This document shows, piece by piece, positions 32,732 to 41,897 of a stretch of 55,108 bases of DNA. A model generated the notes under the pieces. The model had not been told where the DNA came from. It saw only the letters and a program-made list of their open reading frames with translations, and searched no databases. Both the position numbers and the translations under genes were made by a program. Origin of the DNA: Actinomycetota bacterium (GTDB taxonomy: Bacteria; Actinomycetota; Acidimicrobiia; Acidimicrobiales; Aldehydirespiratoraceae); contig JAPOHW010000020.1 in assembly GCA_029979265.1 (NCBI GenBank), positions 1-55,108 of the forward strand, in the 5' to 3' direction. How positions within the stretch are numbered: position 1 is the first letter of the stretch; the number at the start of each line of letters is the position of its first letter.

Positions 32732-34510
32732 TCACGAGAAGATGCTGCCCCGCGCCGCTGCCAGATCAGCTGCCCCCGACGTCACCGCAGCGAGTCGGGC
32801 GGGAACGGTCGCAAGCCGGTTCGTGGCGAAGAACCGGGCAAGCAGAGCTGCCTCGTCTGCTCCAGGATCGCCAGCCGCACGAGCCGAGAGTGCACCTGCT
32901 GCCAGACCCTCGGCGGCTGTGGTGATCGCCATCATGTCGAGATACGCCATCGCACCAGCAAGCATGTCGGCGGGGTTCGTTGCCGATCGGGCAAGAAGGT
33001 GATCGGTCGCCTCGGTTGTGGCAGCCAGCGCAGCGGCAAGGTGCGCATGGACGGGAGCGAGCTCCTCGACGCCGGCGAGTGCATCGACCGTCTCAGCAAT
33101 GGTCGCCAGGTGGTCTCGAACCACACCACCCTGACGAAGGCCGAGCTTGCGGCCGGCCAGATCGATCGCCTGGATCCCGTTCGTGCCCTCGTAGATGGGC
33201 GCAATGCGAGCGTCGCGGAAATGTTGTGCAGCACCCGTCTCTTCGATGAAGCCCATGCCGCCGTGGACCTGCACACCGATCGAGGTCAGTTCGACCCCCA
33301 TGTCGGTGCACCAGCTCTTCGACAGGGGCGTCAACAGCGCAGCGAGTTCGTCGCCGGCCTGTCGCGCCTCGGGATCAGCCGCCTCGCGACTGTGGTCGAG
33401 AGCCGCTGCGTTGCGGTAGCACAGACCGCGCATCGCAGCGATCGTTGCCTTCATGTCGAGCAGCATGCGCTGAACATCCGGATGATCGATGATCGGCGAT
33501 TCAGTGCCGGGTTCAGCACCAATGGCGCGACCCTGGGTGCGCTCGTGGGCATAGGCCAATGCTTGCTGATAGGCGCGCTCTGCGATGCCAAGCCCTTCCA
33601 CTCCGACCCCGAGCCGGGCGTTGTTCATCATCGTGAACATGCAACGCATGCCTTGGTGCTCCTCGCCGAGGAGATAGCCGACCGCCCCACCTTCGTCGCC
33701 GTACTGCATGACACAGGTGGGACTGCCATGGATCCCAAGCTTGTGCTCGATGCTCACACAGCGCAGGTCGTTGCGCTCCCCGAGCGAACCATCGTCGTTC
33801 ACCAGGTACTTCGGAACGATGAAGAGGCTGATGCCCTTCGTGCCCGGAGGCGATCCGGGCGTACGGGCGAGGACGAGGTGCACGATGTTCTCCGCGACGT
33901 CGTGCTCACCCCACGTGATGTAGATCTTCTGGCCCGAGATGCGCCACGACCCATCGTCGGCAGGAACCGCCTTGGTGGTCAGCGCCCCCACATCAGAACC
34001 GGCGTGCGGCTCGGTGAGGTTCATCGTTCCCGTCCACGCTCCGGAGACAAGTTTCTGGAGATAGATCTCCTTCTGCGTCTCGTCACCATGATGCATCAGT
34101 GCCTCGATCGCTCCCTGCGTCAGCAGCGGACAAAGCGCCAGCGCCATGTTCGATGCAGTGGTCATTTCCTGCACCGCAGTGCCCACGAGTTGCGGGAATC
34201 CACCGCCGCCGTACACCTCCGGAAACCCGATGCCGGCCCAACCGGCTTCGACGAGTTTCCCGTATGCCGTTGCGAAGCCGGGTGCGGTGGTGACGCTGCC
34301 GTCCGGGTTCCAGGTCGTGCCGACGGTGTCGCCATCTCGGTTGGTCGGAGCGAACACCTCGTCAAAAAATCGCCCAGCCTCCGCAAGCAGCCCGTCGACC
34401 ATCTCGGCGTCGGCGTGGGCGAACGCTTCGTACGCCGCAACAGCGTCGGCATCGGCCACATGGCGCATGGCAAAGCGGATGTCGTCGAGCGGTGTCCGGA
34501 AATCCGTCAT
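32732..34510 (-). CDS. Acyl-CoA dehydrogenase, long (~590 aa) type
   Basis: A 592-residue flavoprotein of the longer acyl-CoA dehydrogenase class (FadE5/AcdB-like), carrying extra C-terminal helices compared with the ~390-residue form. NLTEPHAGSDVGALTTKA binds flavin and substrate. VHGGMGFIEETGAAQHFRDARI and IYEGTNGIQAIDLAGRK contain the typical C-terminal FAD-contact motif. It should catalyse the first beta-oxidation step on a fatty acyl-CoA. Fifty-five nt separate it from lgt. Confidence 0.92.
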   Translation of the reverse strand: MTDFRTPLDDIRFAMRHVADADAVAAYEAFAHADAEMVDGLLAEAGRFFDEVFAPTNRDGDTVGTTWNPDGSVTTAPGFATAYGKLVEAGWAGIGFPEVYGGGGFPQLVGTAVQEMTTASNMALALCPLLTQGAIEALMHHGDETQKEIYLQKLVSGAWTGTMNLTEPHAGSDVGALTTKAVPADDGSWRISGQKIYITWGEHDVAENIVHLVLARTPGSPPGTKGISLFIVPKYLVNDDGSLGERNDLRCVSIEHKLGIHGSPTCVMQYGDEGGAVGYLLGEEHQGMRCMFTMMNNARLGVGVEGLGIAERAYQQALAYAHERTQGRAIGAEPGTESPIIDHPDVQRMLLDMKATIAAMRGLCYRNAAALDHSREAADPEARQAGDELAALLTPLSKSWCTDMGVELTSIGVQVHGGMGFIEETGAAQHFRDARIAPIYEGTNGIQAIDLAGRKLGLRQGGVVRDHLATIAETVDALAGVEELAPVHAHLAAALAATTEATDHLLARSATNPADMLAGAMAYLDMMAITTAAEGLAAGALSARAAGDPGADEAALLARFFATNRLATVPARLAAVTSGAADLAAARGSIFS

Positions 34511-34520
34511 GGATTGCAGG

Positions 34521-35444
34521 CTACTTCCGGAAGCGAGCGAGCGACTCCTTGAGGCCAGGCCGCGGTTCCGGCTCGATCGACAGCCCCAGTCGGGATGCGG
34601 TCAGCGAGTTGATCTCGGCACCGAGCAGCAATCCCATTGCCATCAGGTACAACCAGAACAGCAGACTCAGCGCTCCACCAAGCAGGCCGAAGATCGCGTT
34701 GGCACCACTCGTTGCCACATCGAGGTAGGCGTTGAAACCGAGCGACACCGCTGCCCACCAAAGTGATGCCACCAGAGCCCCAGGAATCTCGAGTTTCCAT
34801 GGTGATCGGTGGTTGGGAGCAAGGTGATACACGGTGGTCGCCCATCCGACGAGCACGGTGAACACGAACGGCCAGCGAACCCAGTCCCACAGGACGGTGA
34901 ACCACCCGTCGACACCCAGCTTCTCAGCAAGCTCGCCACCTTCGCCGATCAGGGGACCAACAACGATCAGGATCAGCACGACGGCAGCGACCAGAACGGT
35001 GAGCAAGGTGAGACCGAAGCCGACCAGTCGAGTCGACAGCCAGTTGCGCTGCTGCTGGTGGTCGTAGGCGACGTCGAGCGCACGCACGACCGCCACGAAT
35101 CCTCGCGATGCGGCATACACGGCCAGGAATGCACCGATCGTGAACGCACCACTGTTGGAGCTGTCGAACAGCTCGGTCACGGTGCGGTCCACGTTGTTCG
35201 GCCCGAAGATGTCGATCAGCTGTCCAACCAGCCAGTTCTCGACATCGGCCGCAGTGCTTTCGCCGAGGACGCCATCGACCGAACCGAGGGCCGCCGCCAG
35301 CACGATGACCGTCGGAAAGAAGCCGAGCAGTGCGAAGAATGCAATCTCTGCAGCGAGGCCACCGACACGATCCTTCGACCACTCGTCTGCGATGTCGCAG
35401 ACGACCCCCCACGACCATCGCCCCACACGTCTGACTTGATCCAC
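34521..35444 (-). CDS. YihY/BrkB-family inner membrane protein
   Basis: A roughly 307-residue polytopic membrane protein of the YihY/virulence-factor BrkB family. GGLAAEIAFFALLGFFPTVI, the conserved AYDHQQQRNW segment, VYHLAPNHR and the terminal WLYLMAMGLLLGAEIN are family marks. Six membrane helices are visible. Function is unsettled; it is not RNase BN. The GTG at 35444 is my best start because an upstream ATG frame overlaps the divergent SnoaL-like gene. It ends 10 nt before the acyl-CoA dehydrogenase start. Confidence 0.88.
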   Translation of the reverse strand: MDQVRRVGRWSWGVVCDIADEWSKDRVGGLAAEIAFFALLGFFPTVIVLAAALGSVDGVLGESTAADVENWLVGQLIDIFGPNNVDRTVTELFDSSNSGAFTIGAFLAVYAASRGFVAVVRALDVAYDHQQQRNWLSTRLVGFGLTLLTVLVAAVVLILIVVGPLIGEGGELAEKLGVDGWFTVLWDWVRWPFVFTVLVGWATTVYHLAPNHRSPWKLEIPGALVASLWWAAVSLGFNAYLDVATSGANAIFGLLGGALSLLFWLYLMAMGLLLGAEINSLTASRLGLSIEPEPRPGLKESLARFRK

Positions 35445-35468
35445 ACGAGGAGAGTACGGTCCGCACCG

Positions 35469-35912
35469 ATGCACGAGACAGCACCCGCGACCGCCATCAC
35501 CAACGAACTGCATCGCATCGCCGAGGCAATGGATGCAGCCGACTACGACGCGCTGCGATCGTTGCTCGCCCACGCCTCACTCATCGACGGCATCTCGGGG
35601 TCCGAGCTCGCTCGTGGCGGGGACGCGGCCGTCGAGCATCTCACTGCGGTCGTCCGGACCCATCCGGACGGCACGTGGCGAACGCGACATGTGACCACCA
35701 ACGCAATCATCGACTTCGACGACGAGGGAGCGACCTGCCGATCGGTCTACACCCTGTTTCAGCACACGGAACGGCTTGCGCTGCAACCGATCCTCACCGG
35801 CCGCTACCACGACCGGTTCGCAGAAATCGGCGGAACCTGGCGACTCGTCGAGCGGCGCTACTTCGTTGATCTCGTCGGTGATCTCGACGACCACCTCACG
35901 ATCACGCTGTGA
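35469..35912 (+). CDS. SnoaL-like / nuclear transport factor 2-fold protein
   Basis: A 147-residue NTF2-fold protein: an N-terminal helix pair (NELHRIAEAMDAADYDALRS), then alternating strands ending in TWRLVERRYFVDL. Such proteins are cyclases, dehydratases or simple ligand-binding domains, and nothing here fixes a substrate. The 3' end overlaps the 3' end of the convergent L,D-transpeptidase gene by 11 nt, within a 10-bp hairpin. Confidence 0.75.
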   Translation: MHETAPATAITNELHRIAEAMDAADYDALRSLLAHASLIDGISGSELARGGDAAVEHLTAVVRTHPDGTWRTRHVTTNAIIDFDDEGATCRSVYTLFQHTERLALQPILTGRYHDRFAEIGGTWRLVERRYFVDLVGDLDDHLTITL

Positions 35913-35918
35913 TCGTGA
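35896..35918. terminator. Bidirectional hairpin inside overlapping gene ends
   Basis: TCACGATCAC, a 3-nt GCT loop and the exact complement GTGATCGTGA form a 10-bp hairpin covering the stop codons of both convergent genes. It lacks a U-run in either direction, so it may slow polymerase or protect 3' ends rather than terminate strongly. Confidence 0.5.
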
Positions 35919-36795
35919 CCGGTGTTCCCATCGGCACCACCTCGGCCAGGAAACGGATCATGTCGTTCTCGATCCGGATGCACCCGGCGGAATGGGCACC
36001 GCCGATCAACTCGGGTCGATTGGTTCCGTGGATCGCAATCACGGGCACACCACCCCCGTAGGTCTCCAACGCTTCGGAGAACGCCGAGAGGCTGAGGATG
36101 TACGGCCCGTACGAGCTGCCGTCGAAGCGTTCGACGAGGTCGTTGACGAAGAACGTGCCGAGCGGAGTCGGTGTCACGTCTGCGCCAATGACGGCTGACG
36201 TCTCGGCGATCAGGGTCTCTCCGACCCAGACACGAACCGATCGCTCGGACAGTGTCACCTCGATTCGCACGAAATGAGACGACACCTCGACGTCCGTTGC
36301 GGGGATCCAGCCCTCGGTGCGGTTGGGCCGAATCGGAATCTGCACCTTGACCCATTCACCGTCGGGCGTGCGGTCGGTGACCATCAATGTCAGTGGGTTG
36401 CCGAAGTAGGTCGGGTTTGTCACCGGGTACTCGAGGTCGACGTAGTCGCCTCCCCCCGGTTCGGTCGTCGGCCAGATTGCGTCGACCTCGGGCCGGACCG
36501 TCGCCACGAAGTTTTCGAGCGGGTTGGTCGGGAGCGTCGTCGGCGAAGGTGACGTCGCCGTCATGACAGGCGGTTCGGCTGGAGTCGTCGACACCTGAGG
36601 CAGAGCAGGTGGCGGCTCGACGATCGGTTGGTCGACGACGAGCTCTTCGAGGGTCAGCCACGGCCTCTCTCGGGCATCCACATCGGCAGCACCCAAGACG
36701 AGCGTCCCAACCACCGCAACAACGGCGAGCAAGGCGGAGCCGACAAACACCCCACCAGCCGCAGCCAATGGGTTGAAAGGTGACCGACTCCGCAC
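35902..36795 (-). CDS. L,D-transpeptidase (YkuD) with membrane anchor
   Basis: A roughly 297-residue cell-envelope enzyme forming 3-3 peptidoglycan cross-links or attaching proteins to it. An N-terminal membrane segment (VFVGSALLAVVAVVGTLVLG) is followed by a Pro/Thr-rich linker of ~60 residues, an SH3-like region, and the YkuD domain. The catalytic HGTN...GAHSAGCIRIEND signature has Cys in SAGCIR. The GTG at 36795 avoids overlap with divergent gpgS; the two starts are 38 nt apart. 3-3 cross-links are common in actinobacterial walls. Confidence 0.92.
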   Translation of the reverse strand: MRSRSPFNPLAAAGGVFVGSALLAVVAVVGTLVLGAADVDARERPWLTLEELVVDQPIVEPPPALPQVSTTPAEPPVMTATSPSPTTLPTNPLENFVATVRPEVDAIWPTTEPGGGDYVDLEYPVTNPTYFGNPLTLMVTDRTPDGEWVKVQIPIRPNRTEGWIPATDVEVSSHFVRIEVTLSERSVRVWVGETLIAETSAVIGADVTPTPLGTFFVNDLVERFDGSSYGPYILSLSAFSEALETYGGGVPVIAIHGTNRPELIGGAHSAGCIRIENDMIRFLAEVVPMGTPVTITA

Positions 36796-36833
36796 AGTTT
36801 TCCATCGGCGCTTTTGCTGCCTAGCTTGAGGGG

Positions 36834-37769
36834 GTGGCAGCACAACGGGGCCGGATGCACAGTGCGGCCGACTACTCGCTGGCAGCACTGCTTGCCTCGA
36901 AGCGCGAGATGACGGTTTCGGTCTGTCTCCCTGCCCAGAACGAGGAAGCGACCATCGGAACGATCGTCGACTCAATCGTGACCCACTTCGGTTCGCATGG
37001 CCGTCACGACTCGCCGCTCGTCGACGAAGTGATCGTCATGGACGACGACAGCACCGACGCAACCGGTTCGATTGCGGCTGCGGCGGGTGCGACGGTGCAT
37101 CGCGTGGCCGACATCCTGACCGATGCCGGCCCGGGTCGTGGCAAGGGCAACGTGCTCTGGAAGAGTGTGGCCGCCAGCTCTGGTGACATCATCGTGTGGA
37201 TTGATGCCGACCTGCGGTCGTTCACACCGTCGTATGTCCTCGGTCTGCTCGGCCCACTCCTCACGGACCCGGAGGTCGCGCTCGTCAAGGGGTTCTACGA
37301 ACGGCCCGAACACGGGGGAGTCGGAGGTGGTCGAACGACCGAACTGATGGCCCGGCCCGTGCTCGCCACGCTGTTTCCAGAACTCTCGTCGATCCACCAG
37401 CCACTCGGTGGCGAGTACGCGAGCCGCCGAACCATCCTCGAACAGGTGCCGTTCGCACAGGGATACGGAGTCGAAACCGGACTCCTGATCGATATCGCTC
37501 GCCTCGCCGGTGTGGATCGTATTGCCCAAGTCGACCTCGGCACTCGGTCCCACCGTCACCGGCCGCTGCGGTCCCTGTCGGTGCAGGCGATGGAAGTACT
37601 CCACGCTGCGCTGCGTCGCGTCGACGGCGTGGACGCAGCTGCGCTGTCGACCGTGCTCGCTCGGCCTGAGGGTGCCGTGCTCGATGCGCAGGTTGCGGAG
37701 CGCCCCCCACTTCGAGACACCCCCGGCTACTGCGCCCCAACGAGCACCTGCCAAACTCCTCTCCGATGA
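36834..37769 (+). CDS. gpgS: Glucosyl-3-phosphoglycerate synthase
   Basis: A 311-residue retaining GT-A glycosyltransferase (GT81) moving glucose from an NDP-glucose to 3-phosphoglycerate, the first step toward glucosylglycerate and methylglucose lipopolysaccharides. SVCLPAQNEEATIGTIVDSI near residue 28 binds the nucleotide. The metal DxD motif is DADLRS at 124-129, and HQPLGGEYASRR with GYGVETGLLIDI form the acceptor region. GTG start. No phosphatase gpgP follows; a SnoaL-like gene is coupled by an ATGA overlap instead. Confidence 0.92.
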   Translation: MAAQRGRMHSAADYSLAALLASKREMTVSVCLPAQNEEATIGTIVDSIVTHFGSHGRHDSPLVDEVIVMDDDSTDATGSIAAAAGATVHRVADILTDAGPGRGKGNVLWKSVAASSGDIIVWIDADLRSFTPSYVLGLLGPLLTDPEVALVKGFYERPEHGGVGGGRTTELMARPVLATLFPELSSIHQPLGGEYASRRTILEQVPFAQGYGVETGLLIDIARLAGVDRIAQVDLGTRSHRHRPLRSLSVQAMEVLHAALRRVDGVDAAALSTVLARPEGAVLDAQVAERPPLRDTPGYCAPTSTCQTPLR

Positions 37770-38224
37770 AATGGACCCGCGAAGAGATCGAGGCAGCGTT
37801 CGCTGCGTACCGCGAGTGTGCTGCCCACGCCGCAGCAACCGGGAACTGGCGGGCGTGGGCCGATCAGTTCACCGACGATGCCCGCTATGTCGAACATCAT
37901 TTCGGGGAGCTGCGTGGTCGCGAGGCGATCTACGACTGGATCCAATCGACGATGGACGCATGGCCCAACTCGCTGATGGTCGAGTTTCCGGTCGACTGGT
38001 ACCTGATCGATGAAACCCGGGGCTGGGTCGTCTTCCAGGTGCAGAACCGGATGGCTGATCCTGGCGACGGATCGGTCTGGCAGGACCACAACCTCACCAT
38101 CCTCCACTACGCCGGAGACGGCCGCTGGAGTTATGAAGAAGACGTCTACAACCCGACTCGAATGGGCGAGATGGTCATGGCGTATCTCGACCACGCAAAG
38201 GCGATCCGATCACCGACGAACTGA
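37766..38224 (+). CDS. SnoaL-like / nuclear transport factor 2-fold protein
   Basis: A 152-residue NTF2-fold protein: a helix (EEIEAAFAAYRECAAHAAAT), WADQFTDDARYVEHHFGELRGREAI typical of polyketide-cyclase-like or ring-hydroxylating beta-subunit-like folds, and strands ending WSYEEDVYNP. Its start overlaps the gpgS stop (ATGA), so the two are co-translated. Function unknown. Confidence 0.8.
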   Translation: MKWTREEIEAAFAAYRECAAHAAATGNWRAWADQFTDDARYVEHHFGELRGREAIYDWIQSTMDAWPNSLMVEFPVDWYLIDETRGWVVFQVQNRMADPGDGSVWQDHNLTILHYAGDGRWSYEEDVYNPTRMGEMVMAYLDHAKAIRSPTN

Positions 38225-38299
38225 CGGCGACCCGGGACCCCGCGTCATGCTCGACCCGATGTTTGCAACCGGACGCTGATCGGAGAAAGATCCGGGGCG

Positions 38300-39520
38300 A
38301 TGCTGCGTACTCTCCGATCGGCGATCCGGTTCCGTCGGTTCCGTCTGGGCACGACCACCCGACGTCTCGAACGTGCCGCCAATATCGCCGATCTCCGTCT
38401 GATGGCCAAGCGGCGTCTTCCCGGGGGAGTCTTCGACTACATCGACGGAGCAGCCGAGGACGAGCGGACATTGGCTCGGTCGATGAGTGCGTTCGCCGAC
38501 CATGAGTTCGTGCCGCGAGTTCTGCGAGACGTCAGCAACGTCGATCCGTCGAGCACGCTCCTTGGCACGCCGCTCGCCTTCCCGTTCGTTCTCGCTCCCA
38601 CCGGGTTCACCCGCATCGCGCACAGCGAAGGCGAGTTGGCCGTGGCGCGTGCCGCCGCACGGGCCGAGTTGCCGTATTCACTCTCGACGTTGGGTACCCG
38701 CTCCATCGAGGAGGTCGCAGCAACCACGGCCGGTCGCAAATGGTTCCAGGTGTACGTGTGGCGCGATCGAGGCCTGGTCAAAGAGATGGTCGGGCGAGCG
38801 GCAGAGGCGGGCTACGAGGCGATCATGCCGACCGTCGACCTCGCCACGTTCGGTCGGCGGGAGCGCGACGTACGGCGAGGCTTCGAGCTTCCTCCGCAAC
38901 TGGGACTGGACACGATCGTCGATGGGATCCGCAACCCGGGCTGGACGCTCGACTTCCTCCGAGGTGGGCCGATCCGATTCGCCAACGTTGCCACCGCCGA
39001 GTCGAGTGGCACGCGCGACGGAACCGATGCCATCAACCTCGCCGCCTACGCAAACGAGCAACTCGACCCCTCGCTGTGTTGGGACGACATCGAGTGGTTC
39101 CGGGACTTCTGGGACGGCCCCATTGTCGTGAAGGGCATCCAGAGCGTGGCCGATGCCCGAATCGCTGCCGATCTGGGCGTCGATGCGATCTGCCTCTCGA
39201 ACCATGGCGGGCGTCAGTTGGAGGGGTCACCGGCACCGGTGTCCCTCGTCGCCCCCGTCGCCCAAGAGGTCCAGGGCCGCTGCGAGATCATCTGTGACGG
39301 CGGTATCCGCCGGGGCAGCGACATCCTCAAGGCGGTCGCGCTCGGCGCCACCGCCACCATGGGTGGACGCGCCTATCTTTTCGGTCTCGGAGCGGCTGGC
39401 GAGCGCGGTGTCGACACCGCGCTGGGGTTCCTGCGAGCCGAGCTCGTTCGCGCCATGGCGCTCAACGGCCTCACGTCGTTCGACGATGTCGGCCCCCACA
39501 TTGTGGCGCCGGTGTCGTGA
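38300..39520 (+). CDS. FMN-dependent alpha-hydroxy-acid oxidase/dehydrogenase (LldD-like)
   Basis: A 406-residue (beta/alpha)8 flavoenzyme oxidising (S)-2-hydroxy acids such as lactate, glycolate or mandelate. GVFDYIDGAAEDERTL opens the fold. FQVYVWRDRG and the TVDLATFGRRERDVRRGF segment bind FMN and substrate. The active-site signature is SNHGGRQLEG, and ICDGGIRRGSDILKAVALGA binds the FMN phosphate. The stop overlaps the glcD start (GTGA), putting it in one operon with a second 2-hydroxyacid oxidising system. Confidence 0.92.
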   Translation: MLRTLRSAIRFRRFRLGTTTRRLERAANIADLRLMAKRRLPGGVFDYIDGAAEDERTLARSMSAFADHEFVPRVLRDVSNVDPSSTLLGTPLAFPFVLAPTGFTRIAHSEGELAVARAAARAELPYSLSTLGTRSIEEVAATTAGRKWFQVYVWRDRGLVKEMVGRAAEAGYEAIMPTVDLATFGRRERDVRRGFELPPQLGLDTIVDGIRNPGWTLDFLRGGPIRFANVATAESSGTRDGTDAINLAAYANEQLDPSLCWDDIEWFRDFWDGPIVVKGIQSVADARIAADLGVDAICLSNHGGRQLEGSPAPVSLVAPVAQEVQGRCEIICDGGIRRGSDILKAVALGATATMGGRAYLFGLGAAGERGVDTALGFLRAELVRAMALNGLTSFDDVGPHIVAPVS

Positions 39521-40977
39521 GCTGGTTCCGGCGCCCGTCTCGACCGGCCGACCCACTCCTCGCCGAACTCGCCGATGCCCTTGCACCCGACCGCGTCCGC
39601 AACGACGGGGCCCAGCGTTCGCTCACCTCTCACGACGCGTCGGTGTTCGACGGCGGCGTGTCCGGCCCGGTGTGCTTTCCCACCACGACCGAGGAGGTGC
39701 AGGCGATCATGCGGATCGCCGAGCGCCACGGTCGTGCGGTCGTTCCCCGCGGCGCCGGCACGGGACTTGCAGGAGGGGCCATCCCGCTCGGGGCGCCGGT
39801 CGTGGTGTGCACCGGGAAGATGAACAACGTGATCCAGATCGACCTCGAGAACCGCATTGCGTGGGTCGAACCCGGGGTCATCAATCTTGATCTGAGCAAG
39901 CAACTCCGCCCCAAGGGATTCCACTTCGCACCCGATCCTTCCAGTCAGCAGGTCTGCACCCTGGGTGGCAACGTTGCAAACAACTCGGGCGGCCCGCACT
40001 GTCTTGCGTACGGCGTCACCGATGCCCATGTCCTCGCCCTCGAGGTCGTCTTGCCCGACGGCCAGGTCGCGAGACTCGGTGGTCTCGAGGACGAACCCGA
40101 CGGCCTCGATCTTCGGGGAGCCTTCGTGGGAAGTGAGGGCACCCTCGGGATCGCCACGAAGATCGCAGTCCGCCTCACCCCCAACCCGCCGGCGGTTCGC
40201 ACGATGCTGTTGTCGTTCTCGTCGGTACGAGACGCAGCACAAACCGTGAGCGACGTCATCGCCGCCGGCGTCGTTCCTGCGGCACTCGAGGTGATGGATC
40301 AACGCATGGTCACCGCCATCGAGGCCTACGTCGGTGCCGGGTACCCGACCGATGCAGCCGCCGTCCTGCTCGCAGAGGTCGAGGGACTCGAGGCTGGCGT
40401 CGACATCGACGTCGCACACATCGAGCGGATCGGCCGAGCGAACCACGCCACCGATGTCCGACTCGCCGGATCCGACGCGGAACGGGCGGCACTGTGGAAG
40501 GGGCGCAAAACCGCCTTCGGTGCGGTCGCGCAGATCGCTCCGGACTACTACCTCCACGACACGGTCGTCCCGCGGGCAAAGCTCGCAGATGTCTTGGAGC
40601 AGGTCTACGAGATCGTCGACCGCCACGACGTGCTCGTCCTGAACGTTTTTCACGCCGGTGACGGGAATCTGCACCCGCTTCTCGTCTTCGACGCCCGCGA
40701 GGAAGGCACGCTCGAGCGAGTCCATGCCGCCGGGGCGGAGATCCTTCGCGCATCACTGGAGGCCGGGGGCGTGCTGTCGGGAGAGCACGGCATCGGCGTC
40801 GAGAAACAGCAGTACATGGAGGAGCTGTTCACCGCCGCCGATCTCGATCACCAAAATCGTCTCCGGCAGGCATTCGACCCTGCCTGTCGGGCCAATCCGG
40901 GCAAGGTGCTGCCCATGGGTCACAGCTGTGCCGACATCCAAGCGCTGCGGGCAGTTCCGACCGGGGTGTGGGGATGA
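39517..40977 (+). CDS. glcD: Glycolate/D-lactate oxidase subunit GlcD (FAD)
   Basis: A 486-residue FAD-binding (PCMH-type) oxidoreductase. The FAD-binding stretch VVPRGAGTGLAGGAIPLG and TLGGNVANNSGGPHCLAYG are clear, as is the C-terminal oxidase region with NVFHAGDGNLHPL and GVLSGEHGIGVEK. It is the catalytic subunit of the membrane-associated GlcDEF complex oxidising glycolate or D-lactate and feeding the quinone pool. GTGA overlap upstream and ATGA overlap with glcE downstream. Confidence 0.93.
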   Translation: MSWFRRPSRPADPLLAELADALAPDRVRNDGAQRSLTSHDASVFDGGVSGPVCFPTTTEEVQAIMRIAERHGRAVVPRGAGTGLAGGAIPLGAPVVVCTGKMNNVIQIDLENRIAWVEPGVINLDLSKQLRPKGFHFAPDPSSQQVCTLGGNVANNSGGPHCLAYGVTDAHVLALEVVLPDGQVARLGGLEDEPDGLDLRGAFVGSEGTLGIATKIAVRLTPNPPAVRTMLLSFSSVRDAAQTVSDVIAAGVVPAALEVMDQRMVTAIEAYVGAGYPTDAAAVLLAEVEGLEAGVDIDVAHIERIGRANHATDVRLAGSDAERAALWKGRKTAFGAVAQIAPDYYLHDTVVPRAKLADVLEQVYEIVDRHDVLVLNVFHAGDGNLHPLLVFDAREEGTLERVHAAGAEILRASLEAGGVLSGEHGIGVEKQQYMEELFTAADLDHQNRLRQAFDPACRANPGKVLPMGHSCADIQALRAVPTGVWG

Positions 40978-41897
40978 GCACGCTCGCATCGACCGACGCG
41001 ACGATCGCCGACTTCGCTGCCGCCGTCGGGGAAACGGAACCGGTCGCCGTGCGGGGCGGCGGCACCCGCTGGCGCCTCGGTGGCGCCCTCACCGGTTCTG
41101 CACGCATCGTTGAGGCGCCGAAGGGGATTGTCGACTACCAGCCAGCCGAGATGATCGTCACGGTCCGGGCCGGCACCAGCACCGCCGATCTCCATCGGGC
41201 GCTCGCCGAACACGGCCAGACGTGTGCGCTTCCCGAGCGGGGAGGGACCGTTGGTGGGGCGGTCGTCGTGGGCGAAAATCGACTGGATCGCATGGGACGA
41301 GGGTCGGTCCGCGACGCTGTGCTCCAGGTCCGGTACGTGTCGGCTGACGGAGAGGTGGTGACCGGCGGAGGACCCGTCGTCAAGAACGTCACCGGCTTCA
41401 ACATCCCGAAACTGATGACCGGGTCACTCGGAACCCTCGGCCTTCTCGCCGAGGTCGTGTTGCGGACCAATCCCGCACCACCCGTCCAGCGTTGGCTTCG
41501 AGCCGAGAGCGTCGACCCGCGTGATCTTCGCGACATCGTCCTTCGACCCGGCGCCGTACTGTGGGACGGCACCAGCAGCTGGATTCTGGTCGAGGGTCAT
41601 GCGCCCGATGTCGATGCCGAGATCGAGCGCCTCGCGGCCCGGGCCGACATCACCACGGCCGCCGGGCCTCCCGAACTGCCACCACACCGCTGGCGGCTGA
41701 GCCCCTCCGATGCTTCTCAAGCCGACCGGGTCGTCGAGGGCGAGTTCGTGGCGAGCATCGGGGTCGGCACGGTCTGGGCGACGACTGCCCAGCCGGTCCG
41801 CGAACCAGACCCCGTGGCGGCCCAGATTGCCGATCGGATGAAGCATCTCTTCGATCCGACGGGGCGGCTCAACCCAGGGCGCTCGACATGGACCTGA
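40974..41897 (+). CDS. glcE: Glycolate oxidase subunit GlcE (FAD)
   Basis: A 307-residue short FAD-binding subunit. The N-terminal PCMH fold contains AVRGGGTRWRLGG, VRAGTSTADLHRALAEHGQ and LPERGGTVGGAVVVGENR. The ending KHLFDPTGRLNPGR is shared with GlcE proteins. The ATG at 40974 lies in an ATGA overlap with the glcD stop; a GTG two codons earlier is possible. It overlaps glcF by 10 nt. Confidence 0.9.
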   Translation: MSTLASTDATIADFAAAVGETEPVAVRGGGTRWRLGGALTGSARIVEAPKGIVDYQPAEMIVTVRAGTSTADLHRALAEHGQTCALPERGGTVGGAVVVGENRLDRMGRGSVRDAVLQVRYVSADGEVVTGGGPVVKNVTGFNIPKLMTGSLGTLGLLAEVVLRTNPAPPVQRWLRAESVDPRDLRDIVLRPGAVLWDGTSSWILVEGHAPDVDAEIERLAARADITTAAGPPELPPHRWRLSPSDASQADRVVEGEFVASIGVGTVWATTAQPVREPDPVAAQIADRMKHLFDPTGRLNPGRSTWT

